From AC-69 sp046728055 (lineage in GTDB: Bacteria; Actinomycetota; UBA4738; HRBIN12), in NCBI GenBank assembly GCA_046728055.1, contig JBKPDU010000029.1, positions 1-42,131 of the forward strand: a stretch of 42,131 bases of DNA. The letters run 5' to 3'. The position numbers and the translations under genes are program-made. This document shows, one piece after another, positions 14,108 to 22,818 of this stretch (the stretch's first letter is position 1; the number at the start of each line of letters is the position of its first letter). The notes under the pieces were generated by a model, which had not been told where the DNA came from, made no database searches, and saw only the letters and a list, made by a program, of their open reading frames with translations.

Positions 14108-15454
14108 TCAGCGCTCCCCACCGCGGCGCGGCTTGGGTCGGAACCGCAGTCGGATGGCAATTCCATCGAAGCCGAAGGCCCGTCGCAGGCGTCCCTCGAG
14201 GAACCGTTGGTAGGAGGGCGAAGGGGGCCTCCCACCGAACAGGACGAACGTGGGCGGTCCGGCCGAGACTTGTGTGCCGTAGCGATATCGGACCCCTCCC
14301 GGCGGTGGCCGCTCCTCGACGGCCTCGGCGAGCACGCGGTTCACCTCACTGGTGGGGACCCGCCTTCGCCAGCGCTCGTGGAGGCCCATCAGGTCCGAGG
14401 GGAGCCGAGCCACGCCCAGGCCAGTGAGCGCGGACGTCCGCCACACGGATGCACCCGAGAAGACGGCCACGGCCTCGACGAGTTCCTTGTACGTCGGGTC
14501 CTTCTCCCGGACCAGATCCCACTTGTTCGCCATCACCGCCAGCCCTCGACCGGTCTGCATCACCCGGGCGGCGATCCTCCGATCCTCGGAGGTGAAGCCC
14601 TCGCTCGCGTCCAGCACGAGCACGCTCACGTGCGCCCGCTCGATGGCTCGAACGGCACGCACGTAGCCGTAGTACTCGACACCCTCCGTGCGGGACGGAC
14701 GCCGGAAGCCTGCCGTATCGACGAACCGCACGGGTCCCCCGGGCCAGGTCACCAGGGCATCGACGGCGTCGCGGGTGGTGCCCGCATCCTCGTACACGAC
14801 CGCGCGTTCCTGCCCGACCAGACGGTTGAACAGCGAGGACTTCCCCACGTTCGGTCGGCCCACGATGGCGAAGCGCGGCTCCCCTCCCTCCTCCTGAGCC
14901 TCCGTCGGCTCGGCCTGGGGAAGGAGCATGACGATCCGGTCGAGAAGGTCTCCGGTCCCCCGACCGTGCAGCGCCGAGACCGGTACGGGCTCCCCCAACC
15001 CCAGGGCGTAGAACCGTGCGGCGTCGGCTTCCTCCCGGTCCGAGTCGACCTTGTTGGCCACCAGGAGGACGCTGGCCTTGGCCCGGCGCAGCTGCCTGGC
15101 CAAGGCCGCGTCCTCCTCCTGTTCCCCGGTCTGAGCGTCCACCACCAGCAGGACCACGTCGGCCTCCTCCGTAGCTATCTCTGTCTGCCGGGTGACCAGG
15201 GCCTCGACCCCTCGGGCTCTGGGAAGGAACCCGCCCGTGTCGACGACGCGGAATCGCCGCCCGCGCCACTCCGCCTCGAGCTCCACGCGGTCGCGGGTGA
15301 CGCCTGGGGTCTCGTGGGCGATCGCCTCTCGCCGGCCGAACAGCCGGTTCGCCAGGGTGGACTTCCCCACGTTCTGACGACCCACCACGGCCACGGTCGG
15401 CAGCCGGGTGGCCATGCCCTCCTGCCCGTCCCCCTCGGGTTCGTCGCTACCCAC
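14108..15454 (-). CDS. der: Ribosome biogenesis GTPase Der (EngA)
   Basis: Tandem GTPase of 448 aa needed for 50S subunit assembly. The first G domain has GRQNVGKST (the usual Pro of GRPNVGKS is Gln), DTGG and NKVD; the second has GRPNVGKSS, DTAG and NKWD. The KH-like C-terminal domain follows (RVLAEAVEERPPP, then RYGTQVSAGPPTFVLFGG and the final FRPKPRR). A GTG at 15454 overlaps the cmk stop by 8 bases; the ATG at 15415, after a close AGGAGG, is an alternative giving 435 aa. The cmk-der pair is conserved in actinobacteria (Rv1712-Rv1713). Confidence 0.95.
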   Translation of the reverse strand: MGSDEPEGDGQEGMATRLPTVAVVGRQNVGKSTLANRLFGRREAIAHETPGVTRDRVELEAEWRGRRFRVVDTGGFLPRARGVEALVTRQTEIATEEADVVLLVVDAQTGEQEEDAALARQLRRAKASVLLVANKVDSDREEADAARFYALGLGEPVPVSALHGRGTGDLLDRIVMLLPQAEPTEAQEEGGEPRFAIVGRPNVGKSSLFNRLVGQERAVVYEDAGTTRDAVDALVTWPGGPVRFVDTAGFRRPSRTEGVEYYGYVRAVRAIERAHVSVLVLDASEGFTSEDRRIAARVMQTGRGLAVMANKWDLVREKDPTYKELVEAVAVFSGASVWRTSALTGLGVARLPSDLMGLHERWRRRVPTSEVNRVLAEAVEERPPPGGVRYRYGTQVSAGPPTFVLFGGRPPSPSYQRFLEGRLRRAFGFDGIAIRLRFRPKPRRGGER

Positions 15455-16142
15455 CCGAAGCCTCCAGTCGCTCCCGGGTGATGGCCAGGGCCTCGCGCAG
15501 GACCTCGTCCTGATCCCGTCCCGTCGTGTCCAGGAGGACCGCGTCGGGAGCCGGGACGAAGGGGTTCACCCGCTCGTCCAGGGCGTCCCGGATGGCCAAC
15601 GCTTCCGCCACGTCGGGTGGGCGCGTGATGCCGCCGCGCTCGCCCGTGCTCCTGCCCGACTCCCTCCGCTCGAGCTCCCTTCGGGAGGCCCGCTCGTCCG
15701 GCGCCGCCACCAGGAAGATCTTGACCGCGGCGTCGGGGAACACCACGGAGCCGATGTCCCGGCCCTCCATCACCGCGCCTCCACGGCCCAGCCGGCGTTG
15801 CTCGTCGCGGAGCACGGCCCTGGCCTCCAGATGACGTGAGACCTCGGAAACCTTGTCCTCCACCTCAGGGTCCACGAGATCGGGCGATGGAAGCTCACCG
15901 TCGATGATCAGGGATGGAGGCGAGACCCTCGAGTTGAGGTCGAACCTGATCCCTCGAGCCACCCGGGCCAGGGACGAGCCGTCCTCGACGTCAACCCCTT
16001 CTCGGAGCGCCCGAAGGGTCACGGCCCGGTACATCAGCCCGGTGTTGACGTATGGGAGACCGAGGGCCCGAGCCAAGCCTTCGGCCAGCGTGCTCTTGCC
16101 GGAGCCGGCGGGTCCGTCGATGGCCACCAACCGAGCGGCCAC
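15447..16142 (-). CDS. cmk: Cytidylate kinase
   Basis: Phosphorylates CMP and dCMP with ATP; 231 aa. The P-loop is AIDGPAGSGKST at 8-19, with NTGLMYRAVTLRAL, RGGAVMEGRDIGSVVFPDA (the acceptor-binding GRDIG) and a LID region rich in Arg (RRELERRESGRSTGERGG). It starts at a GTG one base after the aroA stop and overlaps der by 8 bases, so aroA-cmk-der are translationally linked. Confidence 0.95.
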   Translation of the reverse strand: MAARLVAIDGPAGSGKSTLAEGLARALGLPYVNTGLMYRAVTLRALREGVDVEDGSSLARVARGIRFDLNSRVSPPSLIIDGELPSPDLVDPEVEDKVSEVSRHLEARAVLRDEQRRLGRGGAVMEGRDIGSVVFPDAAVKIFLVAAPDERASRRELERRESGRSTGERGGITRPPDVAEALAIRDALDERVNPFVPAPDAVLLDTTGRDQDEVLREALAITRERLEASGG

Positions 16143-16143
16143 G

Positions 16144-17517
16144 TCAGGCCGCTCCGATCCTGGCTCCCAACGCCCGGAGGGCCGTCAGGAAGCCCGGGAA
16201 GGACACGTGGGCCCACTCCATGCCGTCGATCTCGCAGCTGGCCCGGGCCCGGAGTGCCGCGACCGCTGCCGCCATGGCCAGGCGGTGGTCGCGGCGGGCT
16301 GAGGTCCTGCCACCGGCCAGCCCCTCGCCTTCGACCACCAGCTCCTCCCCTTCGACCCTGGCCCGGCCGCCGAGGTCCCGCACCATCTTCGCCACCCCGG
16401 CCAGCCGATCGCTCTCCTTGGCTCGAAGCTCGGCTCCGCCGGCGAATCGGGTCTCCCCATCTGCGTGAGCGGCCAAGGCCGCGAGGACCGGCACCTCATC
16501 GATCACGAGGGGCAACTCTGGGGCCGTCACCTCGGTCCCACGCAACCCCGCGGTGCGAGCCACGAACAGCTCGCCCACCGGTTCGCCCAACTGCTCACCG
16601 GTCACCCGCTGTTCCGTTCCGGCACCCATGCGGTTCAGGACCTCCAGGAAGTGCGTGCGGGTGGGATTCAGTCCCACACCTCGGATCGCGAGGTCCCCGT
16701 CGGTGAGGATCGCCCCTCCCACGAGGAATGCCGCGGACGACACGTCGCCCGGGACCTCTGCCTCGAACCCCTCGTGCTGGAATCGGGAGACCGAGACCGA
16801 CCCCTCCTCACCATGAACGGGAGCGCCCAGCCGGAGCAGGGCACGTTCCGTGTGATCGCGGGTCCTGGCCGGCTCCACCACCGTGGTCCGGCCGTCGGCC
16901 GCCAGGCCGGCGAACAGGACGGCCCCCTTCACCTGGGCGGTTGGCACGTCCAGTTGGTGACGGACCCCCCGGAGGGGCCCGCCGGCGACATCCACCGGTG
17001 GACGCCCGTGGTCGGTGCGGACCGACGCGCCCATCTGCCGGAGCGGCGCGGCAACCCGCTCCATCGGCCGGGCCCGAAGGCTCTGGTCTCCCGTGAGCGT
17101 TGAGGCGAACGGCGACGACGCCAGGACCCCCATGAGCAATCGCATCGTGGTCCCGGAGTTCCCGCAATCCAGCGGTCGTTCGGGCGCTCGAAGCTGGTCC
17201 CTTCCGTCGGCCTGGATGACCAGCTCGGCCTGGCCGTCACTCGGACCAACCCTGCCATCGACGGTGAATCCGTCTTCGGTGGGCCGGTGCTGCAGCTTCG
17301 AACCCCAAGCCTCAAGCTGAAGTCGAGCAGGCTCTCTCACCACGGCGGACAGGCATCGTGCGGTCGATCGGACGTCCAGGGCTCCCGGGAGACCCACCAG
17401 CCTGGATCCCCCCCGTGCCGTCGCCGAGAGGATCAGCCAGCGGTGCGCGATGGACTTGTCTCCAGGAACCGCTGCTTCGCCCTCGACGGTGCCACCCGGC
17501 TCGATCAGGATGCGCAC
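16144..17517 (-). CDS. aroA: 3-phosphoshikimate 1-carboxyvinyltransferase (EPSP synthase)
   Basis: Sixth step of the shikimate pathway, 457 aa. Motifs: PGDKSIAHRWLILSATARG (phosphate-binding Lys and Ser-Ile-Ala-His-Arg), LDCGNSGTTMRLLMGVLA, SLRARPMERV and the C-terminal RAKESDRLAG followed by RRDHRLAMAAAVAAL. The GTG at 17517 is preceded by AGGGG at good distance and begins VRILIEPGGTVEG, the family start; longer readings would overlap tyrA. The position 8 bases after tyrA gives an aromatic cluster aroH-tyrA-aroA. Confidence 0.95.
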   Translation of the reverse strand: MRILIEPGGTVEGEAAVPGDKSIAHRWLILSATARGGSRLVGLPGALDVRSTARCLSAVVREPARLQLEAWGSKLQHRPTEDGFTVDGRVGPSDGQAELVIQADGRDQLRAPERPLDCGNSGTTMRLLMGVLASSPFASTLTGDQSLRARPMERVAAPLRQMGASVRTDHGRPPVDVAGGPLRGVRHQLDVPTAQVKGAVLFAGLAADGRTTVVEPARTRDHTERALLRLGAPVHGEEGSVSVSRFQHEGFEAEVPGDVSSAAFLVGGAILTDGDLAIRGVGLNPTRTHFLEVLNRMGAGTEQRVTGEQLGEPVGELFVARTAGLRGTEVTAPELPLVIDEVPVLAALAAHADGETRFAGGAELRAKESDRLAGVAKMVRDLGGRARVEGEELVVEGEGLAGGRTSARRDHRLAMAAAVAALRARASCEIDGMEWAHVSFPGFLTALRALGARIGAA

Positions 17518-17525
17518 GTCGGCCC

Positions 17526-18620
17526 CTAGGCCAGCCGGAGCGGCTCGAACCCCCGCTCCCGGAGGGCCCGGACCGCCTCGTCGGCGGCCGAGGACACCAC
17601 GGTGAGATGGACGGTCCCTCGGCCCCCTTCGGGTGAGTGGACGATCTGGAGGTCCTCGATGTTCACCCCGGCGAGCCCAAGGCACGCCGTGAGGTCGGCC
17701 AGCGTTCCGGGCCGGTCGGGGACGGCTACCTGGAGCACGCTCACTCCGGTCCTCACGGTGGGCTTGGCCGCAAGCGTCAGCCGGGCCTCCTTGGCCTCGG
17801 CGAACGCCCGTTCGACGTCGCGCGCCGATCCCGCGATGACCATGTCGCGGATCTCGGACAAGCGCTTCGCGTACAGGTCGATGGCCTCGGCGATCTGGGC
17901 CCGGTTTGCCAGCAGGATGTCGCTCCACAGATGCGGGCTGGAGGCGGCCAAGCGAGTGAGGTCCCTGAACCCTCCGGCGGCCAGGAGCAGGATGTCGGGC
18001 TCGCCCGCCTCCTCCGTCGCGGCCAGGCTCATCAGCGCGGTGGAAGCCACCTGAGGGAGGTGGCTGACCATGGCCACCAGCCGGTCATGGCGGAAGGGAT
18101 CCATCACCACCGGCCGGGCCCCGATGGCCTCGACCCACCCAGAGAGCCGCGCCGTTGCCTTGTCCGATGTGACCGGCGAGGGGGTCAACACCCAGACGAT
18201 CCCGTCCAGGACCGAGGAGGAGGCCCCATCAGGCCCCGAGCGCTCCGAGCCTCCCATGGGATGGCCGCCCACGAAACGTTGCCCGTATCCACCCTGGACG
18301 GTTCTCTCAACCTCGCTCAACACGTGAGACTTCACGCTTCCCACGTCGGTGACCACAGCCTCGGTAGCCGCGGACAGCGCCTCCGCGACGACGCCGGCGA
18401 TGCTCGGCACCGGGGTGCACACGAACACCAGCGAGGCCCCGTTCACCGCCTCCACAACCGAGCTTCGGGGCCGAAGGCCAGAGCGGTCCGCGGCCCGGGC
18501 GAGGACGTTCGGGTCTGGGTCGAATCCTCGGACGTCCTCCCCCGCGGCTCTTGCTGCCATGGCGATCGAGGTCCCCATGAGGCCCGTCCCCAACACCCCC
18601 ACCCGCTCACCCGAGGTCAT
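17526..18620 (-). CDS. tyrA: Prephenate dehydrogenase with C-terminal ACT domain
   Basis: Oxidises prephenate to 4-hydroxyphenylpyruvate for tyrosine; 364 aa. The NAD-binding GVLGTGLMGTSIA is at the N-terminus; GGHPMGGSERSG and HDRLVAMVSHLPQ are active-site regions of the TyrA family. The last 70 residues (VAVPDRPGTLADLTACLGLAGVNIEDLQ) are an ACT domain, probably for feedback by tyrosine. It overlaps the chorismate mutase gene by 14 bases, matching the consecutive reactions. Confidence 0.93.
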   Translation of the reverse strand: MTSGERVGVLGTGLMGTSIAMAARAAGEDVRGFDPDPNVLARAADRSGLRPRSSVVEAVNGASLVFVCTPVPSIAGVVAEALSAATEAVVTDVGSVKSHVLSEVERTVQGGYGQRFVGGHPMGGSERSGPDGASSSVLDGIVWVLTPSPVTSDKATARLSGWVEAIGARPVVMDPFRHDRLVAMVSHLPQVASTALMSLAATEEAGEPDILLLAAGGFRDLTRLAASSPHLWSDILLANRAQIAEAIDLYAKRLSEIRDMVIAGSARDVERAFAEAKEARLTLAAKPTVRTGVSVLQVAVPDRPGTLADLTACLGLAGVNIEDLQIVHSPEGGRGTVHLTVVSSAADEAVRALRERGFEPLRLA

Positions 18621-18975
18621 CGCGAAGAGACTCCGCCCCGTCGAGGTAAACGTGGGCCACTCGCTCCGGTGGGCGATCCGTGTAGAAGTGCATCAGGACC
18701 CGGATCACCATGGGCATGGCCCCCTCGACGGGGATCTCTCGGGCGCAGAGCAGGGGCACGTGGCCCAAACCCATGTTCCGAGCCGCTTCGGCCGGGAACG
18801 CCGACCGGAGATCGTCGGTGGCGGTGAAGAAGACGCTCACGATGTCGGCGTCGACAACCCCGTTCAGCTCGAGCATCGCCGACAGCAGCCGCTCCGTCGT
18901 GGACAGGACCGATCCGGCGGCATCCTCCGCCACACGGATCGCCCCCCGGGCCGCACGGACCTTCGGATCTTCCAC
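18607..18975 (-). CDS. aroH: Chorismate mutase, AroH type
   Basis: Monofunctional chorismate mutase of 122 aa, the length of the trimeric AroH class. Visible motifs are VRAARGAIRVAEDA (the active-site Arg near the start), VSVFFTATDDLRSAFPAEAAR, VPLLCAREIPVEGAMPMVIRVLMHF (active-site Cys/Arg/Glu region) and the end VAHVYLDGAESLRDDL. It converts chorismate to prephenate, the substrate of the overlapping tyrA product. It starts at a GTG. Confidence 0.93.
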   Translation of the reverse strand: MEDPKVRAARGAIRVAEDAAGSVLSTTERLLSAMLELNGVVDADIVSVFFTATDDLRSAFPAEAARNMGLGHVPLLCAREIPVEGAMPMVIRVLMHFYTDRPPERVAHVYLDGAESLRDDLG

Positions 18976-19046
18976 GGTCGTTCGAGCCTCAGGCTACAGG
19001 GAGGCGGTGAGCTCCCGCCTGGGGACGGTGCTCCCCGGGGATGCGG

Positions 19047-19766
19047 CTACAACCCGGCTGCCTGGTACAGCGCCCGCACCTCCGAAGGAGTGAGGTCTCG
19101 GCGTTCGCCGGGGCGCAGCCGGCCGAGCTTCACCGGGCCGACCCTGAGACGGATCAGCCGGCGAACTGGCAGACCCACGGTGGCGAGCATCCGACGAACC
19201 TCGCGTTTGCGACCCTCGGCCATGATCAACCGGACGGCCCCCCTGTCCCCGGATCGAGCGACCGATCGGACGGCCACGGCCCGGGCCGGGCCGTCTTCGA
19301 GGTCGACTCCACGGCGGAGCCGGGCGATCTGCTGCCTGGTTGGGGCGCCGTCCACCTCGGCCAGGTACTCCTTCTCGACCCCGTGTCGCGGGTGGAGGAG
19401 GCGGTTGGCCAGTCCCCCGTCGTTCGTGAGGATGAGGAGCCCCTCGGTGTCCCGATCCAGCCGCCCCACCGGGAAGACCCGGATGTCTTGCGGGAGGTAG
19501 GCCGCCAGGTCCGTCTCTGCGTGAGCGTCCCGTAGCGTCGTCGTCACCCCTGCCGGCTTGTGCAGCGCGAGGTATCGGAGGCCGGGGTCGATGCTCGCCT
19601 GGCGCCCGTCCACCTCCACGACGTCTCGGGACGGGTCCACCCGGTCGCCGAGGAGGGCAACCCGCCCGTTGACGCTGACCCGGCCCTCACGGATGAGGTC
19701 TTCGGAGGCCCGCCGCGAGCCGAACCCGGCCCGGGCCAGGGTCCGCTGCAACCGCTCCTCGGACAT
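19047..19766 (-). CDS. RluB/RsuA-family pseudouridine synthase
   Basis: Protein of 239 aa that converts uridine in rRNA to pseudouridine. An N-terminal S4 RNA-binding domain (RLQRTLARAGFGSRRASEDLIREGRVSVNG) precedes the catalytic domain with VFPVGRLDRDTEGLLILTNDG, which holds the catalytic Asp. EGRKREVRRMLATVGLPVRRLIRLRVG is the C-terminal signature. The ATG at 19766 is ten bases after the scpB stop. The exact target nucleotide is not readable. scpA-scpB-rlu matches Rv1709-Rv1711. Confidence 0.93.
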   Translation of the reverse strand: MSEERLQRTLARAGFGSRRASEDLIREGRVSVNGRVALLGDRVDPSRDVVEVDGRQASIDPGLRYLALHKPAGVTTTLRDAHAETDLAAYLPQDIRVFPVGRLDRDTEGLLILTNDGGLANRLLHPRHGVEKEYLAEVDGAPTRQQIARLRRGVDLEDGPARAVAVRSVARSGDRGAVRLIMAEGRKREVRRMLATVGLPVRRLIRLRVGPVKLGRLRPGERRDLTPSEVRALYQAAGL

Positions 19767-19776
19767 GGCGGAGGAG

Positions 19777-20340
19777 CTACTCGCCTCCGGTCTCGGCCTC
19801 GGCGTCCTCCTGCGAAGCCTGACCGAGCAGCGAGGCGAGCGGAGGGAGCGCGGAGAGCGAGGCAAGTCCCAGCCGCTCCAGGAAGTCCGGGGTCGTGCCG
19901 TAGACGACGGGGCGGCCCGGACCCTCTTCCCGACCCACCTCTGCCACTAGGCCCCGGTCCACCAATGCCCGGATGACCCCGTCGGAGTTCACCCCCCGGA
20001 TCCCCGCGATCTGGTGCCGGGTCACCGGCTGCTTGTAGGCCACGATGGCCAGCGTCTCGAGCGACGCCTTGGTCAGGCGAGCGTGCCGGGAGGAGAGCAC
20101 GTACTGCTCGACGAACGGGGCCGTGTCCGGATGAGTGGTCAGGCGCCACCCGCCGGCCACGCTTCGGAGCACGATCCCCGATCCCCGTCCCTCGTACGCG
20201 CGCGCGAGCGCCTCGCATGCCTGGTCAACCTCCCGGCGATCGATCTCCAGTGCCTGGGCCAACACGGTCGAGGAGACCGGCTCGTCAGACACGAACAGCA
20301 GCGCTTCCAACGCCCGCATCGCTTCGAGTGACGAGCTCAC
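19777..20340 (-). CDS. scpB: Segregation and condensation protein B
   Basis: Winged-helix partner of the SMC-ScpA complex that compacts and separates the chromosome; 187 aa. Family wording: LEALLFVSDEPVSSTVLAQAL, YEGRGSGIVLRSVAGGWRLTT, ARLTKASLETLAIVAYKQPVTRHQIAGIRGVNSDGVI and GRPVVYGTTPDFLERLGL. The GTG at 20340 overlaps the scpA stop as GTGA; an in-frame ATG at 20358 would extend the overlap. Confidence 0.94.
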   Translation of the reverse strand: MSSSLEAMRALEALLFVSDEPVSSTVLAQALEIDRREVDQACEALARAYEGRGSGIVLRSVAGGWRLTTHPDTAPFVEQYVLSSRHARLTKASLETLAIVAYKQPVTRHQIAGIRGVNSDGVIRALVDRGLVAEVGREEGPGRPVVYGTTPDFLERLGLASLSALPPLASLLGQASQEDAEAETGGE

Positions 20341-21089
20341 CGGTCGCGGCCCCGCCATTCGACGTCGATCTCGCCGAACGTCTCCGCCTGGGCCAAGCCC
20401 ACCTTGTCCTCTCGGTACAGCTCGAGGAGGGCGAGGAACCGCATGACGACGTGGATCCGGTCCTCGCAGTCGGCGACCAGGTCACGGAAGCTGGCCCGCC
20501 CCACCCGGCCCAGCCTGGCCGTCACGGCGTTCACGGCGTCTTCCATCGAATACCGGATGGGAGTGACGTGATACAGGTCGAGTGAGGGCGGCGGCCGCAG
20601 GAGCGTCACGGCGATCCTCGCGAGGTCCTGGGCCGAGACCCGCTCGAGAACATCGGGGTACAGGTGGGCGAACTCCGGCGGAGGGCCGGCGCTCCGGGCA
20701 TGAAGGAGCGCCTCGCGCTCCATCCTTCGAGCAAGCTCGCCGGCCACCTGACGGATCGCGGAGAGCTCCAGGCTCCGGGCGTAGGCCAGGTCCGGCGAGG
20801 CCCCCAGGATGTCCTCCTCATCCAGGACCTCGGGCCGTGGCATGAGCCGGCCCACCTTCAACTCGAGCAGGACGGCGCAAACCGCCAGGAACCACGTCGC
20901 CTCCTCCAGGGTCCAGTTCTCAGTCTGCTTCGAGTACGACAGGTAGAGATCGATGACGCGTCCGATGGAGACATCGCACACGTCGACCTTCTGCTCCAGG
21001 ATGAGGTCGGCCAGCAGCCGGAACGGTCCGGCGAACACCGGCAACTCGACGGTGAACCTGCCCCCCACGTTCTCCCGCTCGTCGCTCAT
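20337..21089 (-). CDS. scpA: Segregation and condensation protein A
   Basis: Kleisin subunit of the SMC condensin, 250 aa. N-terminal FAGPFRLLADLILEQKVDVCDVSI and the helix TWFLAVCAVLLELKVGRLMP bind the SMC neck; the C-terminal winged helix ends FLALLELYREDKVGLAQAETFGEI. It begins with an ATG overlapping the trpS stop as ATGA. smc and parA are not in this window. Confidence 0.94.
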   Translation of the reverse strand: MSDERENVGGRFTVELPVFAGPFRLLADLILEQKVDVCDVSIGRVIDLYLSYSKQTENWTLEEATWFLAVCAVLLELKVGRLMPRPEVLDEEDILGASPDLAYARSLELSAIRQVAGELARRMEREALLHARSAGPPPEFAHLYPDVLERVSAQDLARIAVTLLRPPPSLDLYHVTPIRYSMEDAVNAVTARLGRVGRASFRDLVADCEDRIHVVMRFLALLELYREDKVGLAQAETFGEIDVEWRGRDR

Positions 21090-22054
21090 GCCAGGTTCAT
21101 CGCCCGTCGGACGGACTTCATCGTGCCCTCCACCACCGGCCTGACCTTCGCGGCGCCCTCCGCCAGGACCTCGTCCACGATCTCCGGCGTGCGCTCGAAC
21201 TCCGCTCGCCGCTCACGAAATGGGCGGTAGTAGTCGATGATCCGGCCGGCCAGGTCCATCTTGTCCTCGACGCACCCCAAGGCTCCGGACCGACAGTTCG
21301 CGTCGATCCACGCAACGTGGTCCGGCGGGGAGAACAGCCGCTGCAGTGTGAAGATGGGGCAGATCTCGGGCCGTCCCGGATCGCCCAACCGGATCTTCTT
21401 CGGGTCGGTGATGAACGTCCGCACCTTCGCGGTGATGTCGTCCGGGCTGTCCGACACGCCGATGAAGTTGTCCAGCGACTTGGACATCTTCCGGCCGTCC
21501 GAACCGGGGATGAGGGGGGACTCGGAGAGCAGCGGCTGAGGTTCCACGAGGACGGGGCCGTACAGCCGGTTGAACCGGCGAACGATCTCCCTGGAGATCT
21601 CCAGGTGCGACACTTGGTCCTCCCCCACGGGTACCAGCTCCCCCTTCACGATCGTGATGTCCACGGTCTGAAGCACCGGATAACCGAGGAGTCCGAAGTT
21701 CGCGATGTCCCGCTCGGCCATGTCTCGGAGGCGCTCCTTGTACGTCGGGACTCGCTCGAGCCAACCGAGGGGCGTGATCATCCCGAGCAGCAAGGTGAGC
21801 TCGGCGACCTCCGGGACGTCGGACTGGCGGTAGATGGTGGCCTTGGCCGGATCGATCCCGGCGGCCAACCAATCGAGGACGAGGCCGCGGATCCGATCGG
21901 GCAACAATTCGGTTCGGTCGTAGTCCGTGGTGAGCATGTGCCAGTCAGCGATGAAGAAGAACGCGTCGTGCTCCTCCTGGAGCTTGAGCATGTTGAGGAT
22001 GTTTCCGAACCAGTGCCCGATGTGCAGGGGACCGGTCGGCCGGTAGCCCGTCAG
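21086..22054 (-). CDS. trpS: Tryptophanyl-tRNA synthetase with no canonical start codon
   Basis: Charges tRNA-Trp. The reading frame holds VLTGYRPTGPLHIGHWFGNI (class I HIGH motif) and GRKMSKSLDN (KMSKS), and the end KSVRRAMNLA is normal. The first in-frame ATG (21991) lies after HIGH, so it cannot be the true start. Upstream to the M50 gene the frame stays open but contains no ATG, GTG or TTG; I mark the in-frame CTG at 22054 (322 aa), with GGAGG about 16 bases before it. A start two to four codons earlier, where the family usually has ATG, would read ACT or AGA. So it is a rare start codon, a mutation or a base error. Confidence 0.85.
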   Translation of the reverse strand: MTGYRPTGPLHIGHWFGNILNMLKLQEEHDAFFFIADWHMLTTDYDRTELLPDRIRGLVLDWLAAGIDPAKATIYRQSDVPEVAELTLLLGMITPLGWLERVPTYKERLRDMAERDIANFGLLGYPVLQTVDITIVKGELVPVGEDQVSHLEISREIVRRFNRLYGPVLVEPQPLLSESPLIPGSDGRKMSKSLDNFIGVSDSPDDITAKVRTFITDPKKIRLGDPGRPEICPIFTLQRLFSPPDHVAWIDANCRSGALGCVEDKMDLAGRIIDYYRPFRERRAEFERTPEIVDEVLAEGAAKVRPVVEGTMKSVRRAMNLA

Positions 22055-22151
22055 GACCCTGGCCCGTCTAGTGGCCTCCGGGGTCGATGTGGAACGAGTC
22101 GACGTGTCGATGCCGCGATGATACTGCCGGGGCCTGGAGGCTCCCGGAGGA

Positions 22152-22796
22152 TCAGCAGTTTCCGGCGCCGGCCACTACCGTGCAGACCGCGCGGAACAGG
22201 CCGTTCACGATGCTGAGGAACGGGCCGCCCAGCAGGAAGAAGATCGCCAGCATGAACAGCACGAGGTACTGGTCCAGGCCCTGATAGATCTCCCGGACCC
22301 GGGGCGACAGGACCCGGGCCAGCAGCTTGGAGCCGTCCAGTCCCGGTATCGGCGCGAGCTGGATCACGACCATGTACACGTTCACCAGGAGCCACGCATA
22401 GACGAAGACGTACGCGTCGCCACTCAGGCCGAACCGGAGGACGATCCCCGCCAGGACCGCCAGCGCCAGGTTCGCCCCCAATCCGGCGAAGACGACGATC
22501 AGCGAGTCCCGTCTCGGATTGCGAAGGGACCGGGGGTCGAGCGGCATCGGTTTTGCGTACGCGAAGACCGGGATGACGAAACCGGCCTCGGCCGCCACCA
22601 GGATCAGCGCCAGCGCTGGCAGGATGATCGTCCCGAACGGGTCGATGAGCGGCCGGGGGTTCAGCGTGAGCCGACCCCATCGCCGGGGACTGGGATCGCC
22701 GAGGCGGTCGGCGGCGAGGGCGTGACCGTATTCGTGGAGCACCAGGCTCGGAACCAGGGCGACGAGCAGATAGAAGGCGAGCTTCAGGCTGTCCAC
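22152..22796 (-). CDS. Site-2 protease family (M50) membrane metalloprotease
   Basis: Membrane protein of 214 aa with about five or six hydrophobic segments. LVLHEYGHALAADRLGDP contains the HExxH zinc site in the first segment, and APIPGLDGSKLL is the second metal ligand region (NPDG-like, here PGLDG). The short length and lack of a PDZ domain match the compact M50B group common next to trpS in actinobacteria. Its substrate is unknown; the family cuts transmembrane segments, often of anti-sigma factors. It starts at a GTG 22 bases after deoA. Confidence 0.9.
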   Translation of the reverse strand: MDSLKLAFYLLVALVPSLVLHEYGHALAADRLGDPSPRRWGRLTLNPRPLIDPFGTIILPALALILVAAEAGFVIPVFAYAKPMPLDPRSLRNPRRDSLIVVFAGLGANLALAVLAGIVLRFGLSGDAYVFVYAWLLVNVYMVVIQLAPIPGLDGSKLLARVLSPRVREIYQGLDQYLVLFMLAIFFLLGGPFLSIVNGLFRAVCTVVAGAGNC

Positions 22797-22818
22797 GGCG
22801 ACTCCAGTACGTCGGCCC

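Noticed and set aside
13772..15481. An open frame of 569 codons on the plus strand
   Set aside because: It runs through tRNA-Pro and antisense to der, which has both complete G domains.
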